Origin: Labia minor | Lineage: Eukaryota > Arthropoda > Insecta > Dermaptera > Spongiphoridae | Direction of reading: 5' to 3' | DNA length: 64,000 bases | NCBI GenBank assembly: GCA_963082975.1 | Contig: OY720348.1 | Span: 57,191,564-57,255,563 of the forward strand | Shown here: positions 47,616 through 61,200 of the stretch, piece after piece | How the letters are laid out: each line of letters starts with the position of its first letter | How positions within the stretch are numbered: the stretch's first letter is position 1 | Notes under the pieces: model-generated | The model's input: only the letters and a program-made list of their open reading frames with translations | Database searches by the model: none | What the model was told of the DNA's origin: nothing | Translations under genes and position numbers: made by a program

Positions 47616-49552
47616 TATCCTATATCTATAAAAAATGATATTATTTATTATTTGATGAATAAATTGATAAAATCTATTATTTCTACATTTAAGTTTGAAT
47701 AAACTTGAAAATATTGATAGTATTCAAATCATTTTATTTTTTTTAAATATGATATATATTTATATGTTCACTCTAATGTGAGCATAAAAAATAAATAAAT
47801 AATCACTTTTGATTGATTGCACTATTAACGGGCTATGTTAGTAGTTTGAGCTTCTTTTTTAAATATGAATTTCCTTAAATTGACAAAGTATCCCACCTTT
47901 TAAAACCTACTCTAATTAGCCTAAATAAAGCATATACTTAGCTCACTTTTTTCTGCTTTGGACATTAATAAAGTAAAGACTAACATTTTTGGATAGATAA
48001 AACAACATTCAAACCCCCCCTCTCTCTCTCTTAATAAAATCATCTCAAATATCAACACAGATTCTTTTATTTAGATATAAAAATGAAAAATATTACTATA
48101 TAATACAATAATATATACCTCGTATTTTAAAAAGTAGAATTTACCATAATAAATATATATAAAAAAATCATTTTTTGCAATGAAAATGCCCGATATTAAT
48201 CGAACTATGAAAGATATCTTAAATATATAAAGGGATTCTTATTTAGATTGAAAAATGAAATAAATTTATATACAGGGTCATTGTAAAAGGTGGATGATAT
48301 TTTTTTGCACAACTATTCGATAAATCAACACTTTTCATCAACTAATCCATCTATTTCTAATTCTTGATTTGAATGGATAGAAAAAATTGGAAGTGAAAGA
48401 TCATATGATAATTTTATTTAATTTCTATATTGAGAAAATTTAATTATGTAGTCTAGGAAGGTAAATAATAATATATATTTTCTATCAATTTCTATATTTC
48501 TGTATTTTTCATCTAATTTCAACCTAATTTTATATTTCTATATTTTTAAATACCATTCTACCTTTATCCTATTTCACTATTAGAACAGTTCAATATTCTT
48601 AATAGAATAATTTTTTTAAAAAACCTAGTCTTATTTGAAACTTTCTTCTGTTAATATTATTTATTTTCTTTTTTTTTTTTTTTTTGAAACTTTTATCAAT
48701 TTAAATATCTATGAAATAATAAAAATGCAAATCTCATCTTTCATTTTTAATAATTTTTTAATTTTTCTTCATATTGTTTTTATACTACATGGTATATATA
48801 TATATACATACTTTTTACCTATATTTATATTCTAACTGTTTATTTCTCTTTCAATATATAGTTAATTTATTAGATTACCAATAATTTATTATTATGATAT
48901 TTTATATGTGTATCTATTTTCTTTATTTTAATTTTATTTGTTCTAATTTTTATTGGTATATATTTATAAATAACTAAATAAATATCTATATATAGATTGA
49001 TGACTATTAATATAAAAGGAAAGGACAGGAATTTTAACTTCAAATTAAAACTTCATAATTATTTACATTTGGTTGTTTTATTATTAGTAGTAATTCAAAA
49101 ATTACAGAAAAAGTTACATATGATAAGTATAAATAAATAAATAAAAATTCGTTAATATTTCTTGAAAGAACTCATCTTCCCCTTCTTTTTCTTCATTCTT
49201 TTTTCTCATTATATAATGTATGAAGTTATCTTTCTGAAAAACCAATAATTCAGATTAGTCCAATTTTATTATTAAATATATAAATTTTTAGAAAATATAA
49301 AAAAAATAACTAAAAAAATAATTATTATGATAATAAAATATTTTGATATTTCATTGAAATAATAAATAAATAAATTAAATAATATGAAAAAACTTAAGGG
49401 AAAAAATTCATAAAAAATATAACATTTTAATAAAAATTCAAAAATATTCGTTATGAAAAACTTACTTTTAGTTGGTAGAAAATTGAAAATTATTAGGATT
49501 TTCCAAATTCATAATTTAACATCTAAAGTATTTTTGTATTGATCCAGCACTG
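47616..49552. other. AT-rich tail of unit C
   Basis: Copy of 24,200-26,136 with an intact, Helitron-free site near 48,088. Confidence 0.5.
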
Positions 49553-49735
49553 CAGTTTAAATTTAAAAAAAAATCTGGAGTGTCTCCACTCGACCCTCTC
49601 GCATATTCGAATTGGATTAATTAACATATATTATATATTTAAATTAAATTTAATTAATTAAATTATATCTTAAGTATAATTAAATTGGAAATCGAAATTT
49701 AAAAATTAAAAAAACAATTCACGTGTTTGGTTTTT

Positions 49736-50400
49736 ACCGACCGACGATAGTAAGGGAGGTATTGTTTTCACACCAAATTTCACATGTGGAGATTTTTACA
49801 TATCTCCACGAATCATGCATTTTCTAAACAGAAAAAAGTATTTTTAGCATGATGTCTGTCCGTCCGTCTGTCCGTCCGTCTGTCCGTCCGTCTGTCCGTC
49901 CGTCTGTCCGTCCGTATAGATGTGTACAGCCTGAACGGCTCAACCGATTTTGATGAAATTTAGTATATTTACTTAATGCATCAGTGGGATGAATTGATCA
50001 ACTTTTGGTGCAAATCCGTGAACCGGAAGTGGTAGTATTAGCGATCGACGATAGGAAGGAAAGGGTTATTTTCACACCAAAGGAGATTTTTGTATATATC
50101 ACCACGAATCATGCACTTTGTATTGGTTTTATCCTCGGGAAAATCATATTTATTAGTTTTTTTTTGATTTAAAATTATATGACGTCATCCAGCCAATCAT
50201 GACGTCACAGCCTGGTCTTACATATAAATATATACATATATTATAAATAAAATAAAATTAAAAATATTTATGTTATATGCCTATATGTTTTTTATTACAT
50301 TAATAGATATATTAAAATTATTTGAAATTGTTTCTGTAGCTGGAAATTAATTTACTTCAAACCGTCGGTCGGTTCGGACCTGGCCACAGGTCAACTTATT
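49736..50400 (+). repeat. ACCG-family dispersed repeat (unit D)
   Basis: Copy of 26,320-26,984 with one substitution in a T run. Confidence 0.8.
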
Positions 50401-51479
50401 TGTTGTTGACACCACGTCACGTGCTGGCGCGTTTAAAAAAATTTAAAAAATTAATTCCGGTACTTTTCGCGATTCAATCAAGCTGAAATTTTATATATAG
50501 CAGTTTTATACAATTTTTAATTATGTGATAAACTATTAAACATCCACTTTATTTTTACGGTCAGTTTAGAGGAAAAAAAATGAAAACGTGGTAGATAATG
50601 GTTCTCTTCCTAATGAGCTACATTTTTCAAAATTTGATAGAAAACTACAAATTTTGAATAATGCCCCTGTACCAAATCTCTTTATTCTAGCTCAAACCGT
50701 TTTTGCGTAATCTTGTTAACATGTTCACACAGACATTTTTCTCAACCTTAGTGAAAATGGTTCAGAAACCTTCAAAACGTATAAAATCATCAAAATCTCG
50801 ACATCGAAAATTTTCATGATCGCAATACTATCTCTGGAGAGATAGTAAAAATGTGTCAACCACTAAAATAATAAAATGTTTTTAAAATAAATATTAAAAT
50901 TAATTAAATTTTCAAAAATTGAAAAAACAATATTTTTAAAATAGACTAAAATAAAACATATATTATTTATTAAAGAGGACTTTGACAGCCGTTGATAAAA
51001 AATTGTTACATGGTATAAAATTAATTGAAAAAGAAAAATCGAGTGAGCCAGTGGTTCTCAACCTTTTTTTAAATCGGCCCACAAAGACACAGATAAGTGT
51101 AAAGAATTGAAAGTCGAAAATGTTGTTTAAGGGCCTCTTTACATTCACTGACTTAATCAATTTTTTTTAAATAACATTTTTTCTTGGATATGCTCGCGCC
51201 CCCCGGATATGTATGGGGATGGTGGATAAGGACTTCCCTTCCAATTATGCTTGCGCCTGCGGTGCGATCTCTCGAACGCCTGCAGAGTTAATATTGCCTG
51301 TAGCGCCATCTCTTGCCGCATGTATACCAAACTCGGGTTAAACTCCCCCCTTCACACACGCACTGATAAACCAACATTTTTATTTGGAAACTGAATCGTT
51401 GCTATCTTAAATCAAAAAAGTTTATATTACTATTGCCTAGTAAATATTTTATAATAGTTAATACATTAATCAATTAAAA
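50401..51479 (+). promoter_or_regulatory. 5' flank of zinc-finger gene D
   Basis: Copy of the B flank, with TAGCGCCATCTCTTGCCGC at 51,301-51,319. Confidence 0.4.
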
Positions 51480-54400
51480 ATGGATCTTTATTCACAAGAA
51501 GAGAGAAAATATCCAATATATATAGGTACTTATTATTTCTGTTATTTTCATCGAAAGTAATGTTAATTGTCACTAAAATGATAATTATATATAAAAGATA
51601 ATCCAACATGGATTTGGATAAACCTTTGCCAGTGGGTTCCTTTTTATTCTTTTAATAAACTTTTCTTATGAAAATTTTGCGGGACGCTCCTAGTTTACGA
51701 GATAAAAACTATTAATAGTAAATCTGTGGCGTCGGTTAAATTTAAATTATTTTCTAAAAAAACTAAATATATTTGTTTAATAAAAATTGAATTAAATATT
51801 ATATTAAATAAAAAATATTATTTTAAGTAAAATTAAATATTATTTTTAATGGGATTAAATATTACTTGAATAAAAATAAAATATTTTTATAGCTAAAATT
51901 AAATATATTATTTAATGAAAATTAATTATTTTTATAATTAGAATTAAATATTTTATTTAAAAATATTAATATAATATTGATCAAGTGTCCCTATAAGCAG
52001 GTTATGCTTCTTGAGCAGGCTGACCAGAAATGTAGTCTGTCAAAACGGGACAAAACCCGTTTATCTTCAATATTAGATTTTTGCATAAATTTATTATAAA
52101 AATAAATAAATATTATAAAATATGCAAAAGAATAATTAAATAACAATTTCACTTATAAAAAGAAACAAATATATAGGTGTAAATAACAATATTTTATAAA
52201 TAGATACAGGGCCGCCCTAAGATTTTCGGCGCCCGTGTGCTCCTACAATTTTGCGCCCCCTTTCATAAGAAATTACACAGAATGGTTAGTAAAAATATAT
52301 TAACTAATAAAAAATGCCGCCCAAAGAAGGCTTGCGCCCTAGTACTATAGCCCAATTAGCCCTGTGGTTAGGGCGGCCCTGAATAGATAATATTAATATG
52401 AAAACATCGAACAAATATATGCTTTATTGCAAATTATAAGATTAATAGCAATAATACTAGAAGAATATAGAAAATATTTAATAAATAACTTATTTACATA
52501 TATAATATATGTGTATTGTATATAATAAATAAAATAGCAAGTAAGAATTTAGAAACAAAAAAATACCATAACTGAAATGTAAAATGGAAATAGAAAACCA
52601 TAATTTTATTTAATTTTTTTAATAATATTTTAAACTAATAGGAGTACTTATTTAAATACGATTATGACTTATCAGTTGTACTATTGTACTTCTCTGATGA
52701 CATAATTTTATTTAATATACGAGGTTCTTTTGAAATATTTTGAAAAATTTTTCGCATGCGAAATTACAATTTTGTCTAGCAATTAAAATTAAATTGATAA
52801 TCATTCAAATTCGTATATTTCAAGAAGACGACGGTACTGTTAAAACCAAATCCTTGTTGGAAACAGTTTTTTGTATAATTACCAGAAATATAATGATTTA
52901 AAATAACGAAAACAATTCTTTTTATAGGTCCTCTATATTCTTGTGTATATTGTCATACCAATTTTATAAGTGAGGAATTTTTATCGAAACATTTAAAAAA
53001 ATGTTTTCATCAAGAAATATTTTCAATTTTCAAAAATGGTGTAAAACTCAAAAAAGATACAGAGAAATATTTAGACGAAAAATTTAAAGAAGATACTAAT
53101 TCAAACCATACAGAGGACAAGCGTTTTCAATGTAATTATTGTGAAAAAAAATTTAATTATAAATCACATTTAAATAGACATTTATTGATTCATACAGGAG
53201 AAAAACCTTTTGTATGTAATTATTGTGATAAGAGATTTAATCTGAAATCAAATTTAAAAACACATTTATTAATTCATACAGGAGAAAAACCTTTTGTATG
53301 TAATTATTGTAAAAAGAAATTTATTGGAAAATCATATTTAGATAAACATTTATTAATTCATACAGGAGAAAAACCTTTTGAATGTAATTATTGTAAAAAG
53401 AAATTTAATCGGAAATCAACTTTAAAAACACATTTATTAATTCACACATGTGAAAAACATTTTGAATGTAATTATTGTGAAAAGAAATTCAATCAGAAAT
53501 CACATTTAAAAACACATTTATTAATTCACACAGGAGAAAAACCTTTTGTATGTAATCATTGTGATAAGAAATTTAATCAGAAATCAGCTTTAAAATCACA
53601 TTTATTAATTCATACAGGAGAAAAACCTTTTGAATGTAATTATTGTAAAAAGAAATTTAATCAGAAATCAGCAATAAAAACACATTTATTAATTCACACA
53701 GGAGAAAAACCTTTTAAATGTAATTATTGTGAAAAGAAATTTAATCACAAATCAGCTTTAAAATCACATTTATTAATTCACACAGGAGAAAAACCTTTTG
53801 TATGTAATTATTGTGAAAAGAAATTTATTGGAAAATCATATTTAGATAAACATTTATTAATTCATACAGGAGAAAAACCTTTTGTATGTAATTATTATGA
53901 AAAGAAATTTAATAATAAATCACATTTAAATAGACATTTATTGATTCATACAGGAGAAAAACCTTTTGTATGTAATTATTGTGAAAAGAAATTTATTGGA
54001 AAATCATATTTAGATAAACATTTATTAATTCACACAGGAGAAAAACCTTTTGTATGTAATTATTGTGATAAGAGATTTAATCTGAAATCAAATTTAAAAA
54101 CACATTTATTAATTCACACAGGAGAAAAACCTTTTGAATGTAATTATTGTAAAAAGAAATTTAATCGGAAATTAGCTTTAAAAACACATTTATTAATTCA
54201 TACAGGAGAAAATCCTTTTGTATGTAATTATTGTGAAAAGAAATTTATTGGAAAATCATATTTAGATAAACATTTATTAATTCATTCAGGAGAAAATCCT
54301 TTTGTATGTAATTATTGTGAAAAGAAATTTATTGGAAAATCATATTTAGATAAACATTTATTAATTCATACAGGAGAAAAACCTTTTGAATGTAATTATT

Positions 54401-54567
54401 GTGATAAGAAATTTAATCGGAAATCAAATTTAAAAACACATTTATTAATTCACACAGGAGAAAAACCTTTTGAATGTAATTATTGTGAAAAGAAATTTAA
54501 TCAGAAATCAAATTTAGAGAAACATTTATTAATTCACACAGGAGAAAAACATTTTGAATGTATTTAG
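51480..54567 (+). CDS. C2H2 zinc-finger protein D, 17 fingers, shortened by a nonsense change
   Basis: Exon 1 is 51,480-51,525, the intron is 1,402 bp with the same hAT MITE, and exon 2 is 52,928-54,567, in frame, giving 561 residues. It is identical to B through finger 17, including the defective CNYY finger 10. In the 18th finger the B codon TAT (after FECI) is TAG, so the protein ends FECI and loses that finger. The change is one of very few in the 17.9 kb shared with the left copy. The remaining 16 intact fingers could still bind DNA, so this may be a functional, slightly shorter paralog, a decaying copy, or an allelic difference placed in tandem by the assembly. Confidence 0.88.
51601..51716. 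repeat. Intronic arm of the foldback repeat (unit D)
   Basis: Copy of 28,185-28,300. Confidence 0.55.
52207..52381. mobile_element. 175-bp hAT MITE in intron 1 of gene D
   Basis: Copy of 28,791-28,965 with the same AATAGATA duplication. Confidence 0.95.
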
Positions 54568-54732
54568 TGTAATAATAAATTTAATCAGAAATCAGCTTTA
54601 AAAACACATTTATTAATTCATACAGGAGAAAAACATTTTTAATGTATTAATTGTAAAATTAAATTTATTGGAAAATCATATTTAAAAAGACATTTACTAA
54701 TTCATTCCTTTTTATTTTATGTATTTCATTAA
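54568..54732 (+). pseudogene. Relic fingers after the stop of gene D
   Basis: The rest of finger 18 (CNNKF, QKSALKTHLLIHTGEKHF) follows in frame, then TAA and the CINCKIKF terminal finger as in B. Confidence 0.75.
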
Positions 54733-55560
54733 TTATTTTTATTTTTTACCTTGAATAGTGATATTTGTATTGTGTTTTCTAATATGAATATTATCTATTA
54801 TTATCGATAATTTGATAGAAAATAATGAAAAGAAGAGAGAGAATGAGTGACAAATTAAAAAAAGACTTCCATTGTTATGTTTCTTTAAATCAGTGTTTCC
54901 CAACGTGGAGCTCTCGCCCCACAGGGATAGATTCGACACGAGTTTAACCCTTTTTCATATCAAAAATTATATGTATATGTTAAGAGGGCATAAGAATTTT
55001 AATTTTTAATTTATCTCCTTTAAAATAGAGAATGATTTTCTCTTTGTGAAATGATTACTTTGATGAATATAATTTATATTATCTATTATATATACTGTAA
55101 TGAAATGAAATGAATATTCATTAAATGAAAAAAAAATATATTGAATATTCCGATAAACAGCAGCAATAATTTATGTGTAGCAACCCAGAAAGTTTTAATT
55201 TATCATAAAAATAATTTGGCAGTTTTTTTTTCTATATAATAATTATATTAATCAATATATATAAACTATAAGGCATTAATAATTTATTTTTCATAAAATT
55301 ATCTCTAATTCAAATTCGAATTAATATTAAAAACTGTTAGGAAATGTGATTATCACCTAACTTACAGAGATATACTTAAATTTGATTTTCAATCTGATTA
55401 AATCTTAACAGCAATAATAAAATTATTGGTTGAATTTATTTGTAATTTCCTTTACAATCGATCCCTCGAGCTTTTACTCTCTTTTACTTTATTTTACTCT
55501 TAATACACTTCTGATATTAAATGATATATATATATTTATTATTATTTTATTTTTAACTTC

Positions 55561-55674
55561 TCTCATGCAATTCCATGTTAAGCAGTCACTGCCACTCCAC
55601 GGTTACCTCACCTTTCTTTGGCCCATCAATGCTCAGAAGAATCCTATTCTCAAAAAAATACTCTAAATCTATAC
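55561..55674 (-). repeat. LINE reverse-transcriptase C-terminal fragment (unit D)
   Basis: Copy of 32,145-32,258. Confidence 0.75.
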
Positions 55675-55712
55675 ATTATACTAGGAACTATAACTATGGA
55701 CAACCCTTCATT

Positions 55713-55767
55713 TAAAAAAATCTGGAGTGTCTCCACTAGACTATCTCGCACAAATTTGAATTGGTTT
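55713..55767. repeat. MITE end fragment (unit D)
   Basis: Copy of 32,297-32,351. Confidence 0.55.
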
Positions 55768-56383
55768 AATTTTTTTGCCACCCTCTTATGTGGAAGAATC
55801 ATGTCTTTTACCTTTGGACTCCTTTCAATTCATTTTCTTACTTACCCCCTCCCTGATCCCCAAAAAAATCAATTTTATTTGGATGAGGGAGAATATCTAG
55901 CATAGCTTCATTAAAAGAAAAAAAATTAAAAATTTGACTCTTATAAGAGACTCCTTAATAGTTCATATATGCTGATTACCTGCATTTTTCAACCAGCACA
56001 ACCTCACATGTGAGACATGCTATAAGTGCCTCTGAGAGGACCCACCTCTCCAAGCTTCTTACTAGTAGAAAACTTGGAACTCCTATTTTGGAGAATTAGA
56101 AAAACCAATCTAATCACTGTTTTTCCCTTTATATAAAATTTTGACAAAGTATTTTAAAATTCTAATCAAAGCCAATGATTCAACATAATTTTCACCACAT
56201 TCTAAATAAAATAAATTTTTTTTCATTGAACAGACAAATTAAGATTAATTTTTATTTTGTACCATATTTACACTTGAAATAACATTTCCTGATAAGAATA
56301 ATTAAAACGTATACTATATTATTTGTTATGAATGTAGATTCATTTTCACTAGTATTATATAATTTTACGTTGCTTTCTTAATT

Positions 56384-56609
56384 CAGTGATTCTCAACCAC
56401 TGTGTCTCGAGTTTTTAAAAGAGGGTCTTAAACTTTTTTTTCTAATTTTTTAATTTGGTTCTCAAAAAAAAAAAAGCTAAACCGTTTTTGGGACCAATTT
56501 TTTCAATATTTTTTCAATTATTAGTACACTTATCTTTTTCTTTGTGTGCCGCCAAATTTTTAAAACGTTAACAGTGTGCCGGGGTAAAAAAAAAGGTTGA
56601 GAATCACTG
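56384..56609. mobile_element. hAT-type MITE (CAGTGATTCTCAACC), unit D
   Basis: Copy of 32,968-33,193. Confidence 0.85.
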
Positions 56610-56651
56610 CCTTAATTAATTATTAATTATTGAATTTTGATAACTGGAAAA

Positions 56652-57042
56652 GGAATATTCGCCGCCATGTTGATTGGCGGGCACTTCCAATGCTTTGCTT
56701 ATCCGTGAAGGGGACAGCATAGCTATCTCTTGCTTACCCCCAATGGATGAGATTCAACTGACTTTGGACTTATTTCCTTAATACACTAATGACACTAATA
56801 CAAAATTATGACGACAAAATGGAACCCGAAATGACGAAACTCAAATTTCAAAAAAACACATGAAAATAAGCCTTTACTAACTTGACATCATTGGTCGCTA
56901 CTGCACGGTCGACTCTTGTAGCAAATTTCTTGGCCATGGAGAACAAAAGGTTTGTCATCCCTTGGACTGGCCTGACGCAATTATATCAGAATAAATTGCA
57001 CATGAAACTTGTCTTTGTCTTTACTGATTTATCCTTGATATT
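56652..57042 (-). other. Promoter-like island with short open frame (unit D)
   Basis: Copy of 33,236-33,626. Confidence 0.3.
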
Positions 57043-57484
57043 CCATTTTTATTAATTATTGTATTTTTTGTAGTTTTTAATATATATATGTAATTATAAA
57101 TATATATATAATAGTGTTAAAGCTTGTTTGGATGAAGGAACAATAGAGACGCTGGATTAACTTTATAATTTAAATCAATTAATTTGATTGTTTTTATTGT
57201 TAATTATTTATGTTTTATCGTTCTCGATATAATGGTTTAAAATAACTTGTAATTTAATTTATTCGTTTAGGTCAGTGGTTTCCAACCTTACTGAACTGGC
57301 GTCCCCTTTTTTTAAAAACAAATTCTTGCGCCTCCCTTAGTTTTTGTAATTATCTAAATTCATGAATACTCACATAATATAGTAAGCATATATTAAATAC
57401 ATATATATATTATTAAATACATATATATAAAGTTATTAATTAATTAAATTTTTATAATAACTCCAACATGTCTATCCTCTTAAG

Positions 57485-57742
57485 GCGCCGTCTCCCTTCG
57501 GAGTTTGGTCATCATCATGACTAGGATAGCCTTAGAAGCCATGATGATTTTTCTTGGTAATGTTAATGCAGTGGTTTCCCGTTGCCTTCCGCATGTATAA
57601 AACCACGAACTAACAGTTCCTGGAGCCGGAGGCAGCTGATGTTAAATTTAATTTATTAGAAAAATTTGATTTTAGTTGGACTCGAACACCGATTTCTTAT
57701 GTAGAAAATTCCACGCTACACTCACGGCTAACCTGCCTCCTT
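57485..57742 (-). mobile_element. tRNA-derived SINE (unit D)
   Basis: Copy of 34,069-34,326. Confidence 0.8.
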
Positions 57743-58207
57743 TATCCTATATCTATAAAAAATGATATTATTTATTATTTAATGAATAAATTGATAAAAT
57801 CTATTATTTCTACATTTAAGTTTGAATAAACTTGAAAATATTGATAGTATTCAAATCATTTTATTTTTTTTAAATATGATATATATTTATATGTTCACTC
57901 TAATGTGAGCATAAATAATAAATAAATAATCACTTTTGATTGATTGCACTATTAACGGGCTATGTTAGTAGTTTGAGCTTCTTTTTTAAATGTGAATTTC
58001 CTTAAATTGACAAAGTATCCCACCTTTTAAAACCTACTCTAATTAGCCTAAATAAAGCATATACTTACCTCACTTTTTTCTGCTTTGGACATTAATAAAG
58101 TATGGACTAACATTTTTGGATAGATAAAACAACATTCAAACCCCCCCCTCTCTCTCTCTCTTAATAAAATCATCTCAAATATCAACACAGATTCTTTTAT
58201 TTAGATA

Positions 58208-61200
58208 CTAGCTGCTCAGAGCGCCTTCGGCGCTCTTCACACCTAGACGGGGGCTCCGCCCCCTGTACCCCCGAGTGGTACATAGTATTTGGTGGTTGAA
58301 AGTAGTAAAAGGTTTTCATCTATTTTGTTTCAATCAGTATATTACATAAAACATTCATTTCTTTTTGTGTTCTTATTTAAAAAATATATTTTAATTTAAT
58401 CACTATATTAATTATATATATTATTATTGTATATGTTATATCTATCTACCTATGTGGCTCAAAGATACTCTAAAGTTCTTAGCCGCAACAACCACATTTC
58501 TCCAAGTGTCCCTATCCTGAGCCCTTGTTCCAGCTCTCTTACGTCCCTTCCTACGCGTCATTGGTTTTCCAAGCGGACGTTTTCCAATCGGTCTTCCCAC
58601 CAATATCTTTTTCCTCTCCCATTCTAGCCACGTGCCCTGCCTATCGCTTTTATAACCCTAACTATTTCTGAAGATGCAGAGAGGCCATGCAATTTCTTGT
58701 TATGCAGTCTCCCCCATTCCCCGGTGACCTCATCTTTCTTTGGCCAATAAATGCAGGGAAGAATCCTATTCTCAAACACTCTGAATCTACTCTCATCTCC
58801 CAGGGTCATAGACCATGCCTCCCACCCATATAATGCAACAGGCAAAATAATTTTTTTATATATTCCCTTTGATAATAATTTTGAAGAGATAAGCCTCTTT
58901 ATTGCAAGATAACAGGCGTTTCCCGATTGCAACCCCGATTTAAATTCTTCTCAAATATTATTATCCTTCGTGATTACATTCAATTTTTCTACATTTTCAA
59001 ATTCTACATTTTGTATCTTAAGATTTTGTATGTTAATACTCTTCCTCTTTGTTACTAAATATTTTTTCTTATCACTATTAATTTCAAACCTCCATTAATT
59101 TTTCCTCGCTATCTGCAATTGCAATTTCCTAATCTCCTATTATATTTAAGTCGTCTGGGTAACCTAACATTTTACAATTGATTTCCGCATCTTATTCTTT
59201 CTTTACTACCTTCAAGACAAATTTGAAGATCAAAATTTGAAAAAGTTTATGCTGATCTATATTGAGTCATGTGTATGTTTTACTAAAGTCTACAAATAAT
59301 TAGTAAACAGAAATATTGAATTCGCGGTTTTTTCCTAATATCTGTCATAATGAAAATATCTTAATTAATGTTGATCGATTTGGCCTGAACCCGCAATGAT
59401 ATCTCATAATATTTCCTCCGCCTATGGTTCTTAAGTATTTTCTATGTTATAATATTTCTTGATCATTACATTTTGGTATTTTATTTTCATTGCTAGATTA
59501 TTATTGAATATTTTTAATTATAATGAAACTTGAGAAAATGCAAAAATAGAGACTTGAGACAATTTATAAAAATTAACGGTATAAAACTATAGATAAATTA
59601 TCAATATATACATTCATTAATAGTATTAATTTAAATTAATTGATTTATTTGTTTTTTTATTATTAAGTTCATTTATTAATTTTTTTAGATCATAGTTATT
59701 TTCCTTAAAAGAACTTAAATTCTGTGGTCCTAGGGGATTTGAAAATTATTCGTCACAATATGAAGATTTCGCTTACAGTTTCTGTCATGTCCGACCTCCA
59801 TCCAACAGTTATTTTCTGTCAAGTTTTTTGCTTCTCTTAATCATGTGATCTATATATTTAATTTTTTTTGATTCATTATAATAAAATTTAAACAAATAAA
59901 AATTTTAATTTGTTAATTTATATAAATTTCAATATAAACTGATTGTGAGTGATACGCTTAGCCAATACTCTGAATAATTTGTGTACAAAAATATTGAATG
60001 TTCTTAGCGAGATTTGATATAATGTTGTACGATTTGTCCTAAATCTGAATTAGAAGAAAATTATAAATTGCATTAAAATGAGACCTTTTAGAATAAATTA
60101 TTTAATTGAAATGATATTTAAATATAAGAATTTAAAAAAATATTATATTCTTTGTTTGGCAATTGTTATTTAATTATGTGCAACATGATTCGACTTGCAC
60201 AGAGCATCGTTATTTTTTATTAATATCACATAATAAAAATGAATCTTTTAAACATAATAAATAAAAAAGACATTTTAATAAATTTAAAAAATATACCCAA
60301 TTTAAAAATGTCAAAAATTTAAAACAACTTTATATCATCATATTTTAATTTTTATATAATATATATATATATTTAGTAATTAATAATAGAGTAATTAAAT
60401 TAAAATAAAAAACAAAGATAATATAATTCAGTCATTTTAATTCAGGTTAAATAATATTTTTTTTTATTATTCAATGATAAAATTTATATATTATTATATA
60501 TATATTATAGAAAAGAAGAAATATTCAATTAAATAAAAAATAATTTAAGATAAAAATATGATCTAATAAATATCTTATCTTATTATGCTAGCTAAAATTG
60601 TATATATCTATCTATCTATCTATAGCCATTGGTTCTCAAAAACCGCTCTAACGATTTTTTTCAAATTCACACTAGATATAGTATTTATAAAGAAAAATTA
60701 AGTTTTATTGATGATATCTCTTGAAACATACAGCTTCATTATTAATTTCTTAATTGAAAATTATATATTATATGGAAAACGTCAAAATTTTTAATACTGC
60801 CTGCTAAGACAGTAAAAAAATGACAATTTTTTATCTAAATACATATAGTCCAGCGGTTGGACTGATGTTTTAACGAGTGGATTTCGTCGGTTCGAAACTC
60901 GCCGGGTGAATCGTTATTTAAAAATGAAAATAATGATTTTGTTATTTTTTTTTCTTTTTATCTATTGTTTACTTTTTAATAAATTACTATTCTATATTTA
61001 TTTATTCATTGTTCTTTTATTAATAAAGTTTTAGATAGTTTTATAAGTTTTAATATTTTTTCAATAAAATATTATTCAATATATTTATTAATATTATTTT
61101 ATTTATTATTATTGAGTACCCGAAGTTCCATTCATTTTAATCAGATTGATGCAATGATGCAACAGTTAATAATTGTAATATTGTAATAAATTTCTATCTT

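Larger units (their letters stand above)
40735..49552 (+). repeat. Tandem zinc-finger unit C (about 8.8 kb), chimeric
   Basis: Left of about 46,051 it is a distinct unit type, resembling B at many sites, with its own finger array, no ACCG repeat and only a stub of the intronic hAT MITE. Right of that point it is identical to unit A 23,416 bp upstream. It lacks the Helitron. Confidence 0.9.
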
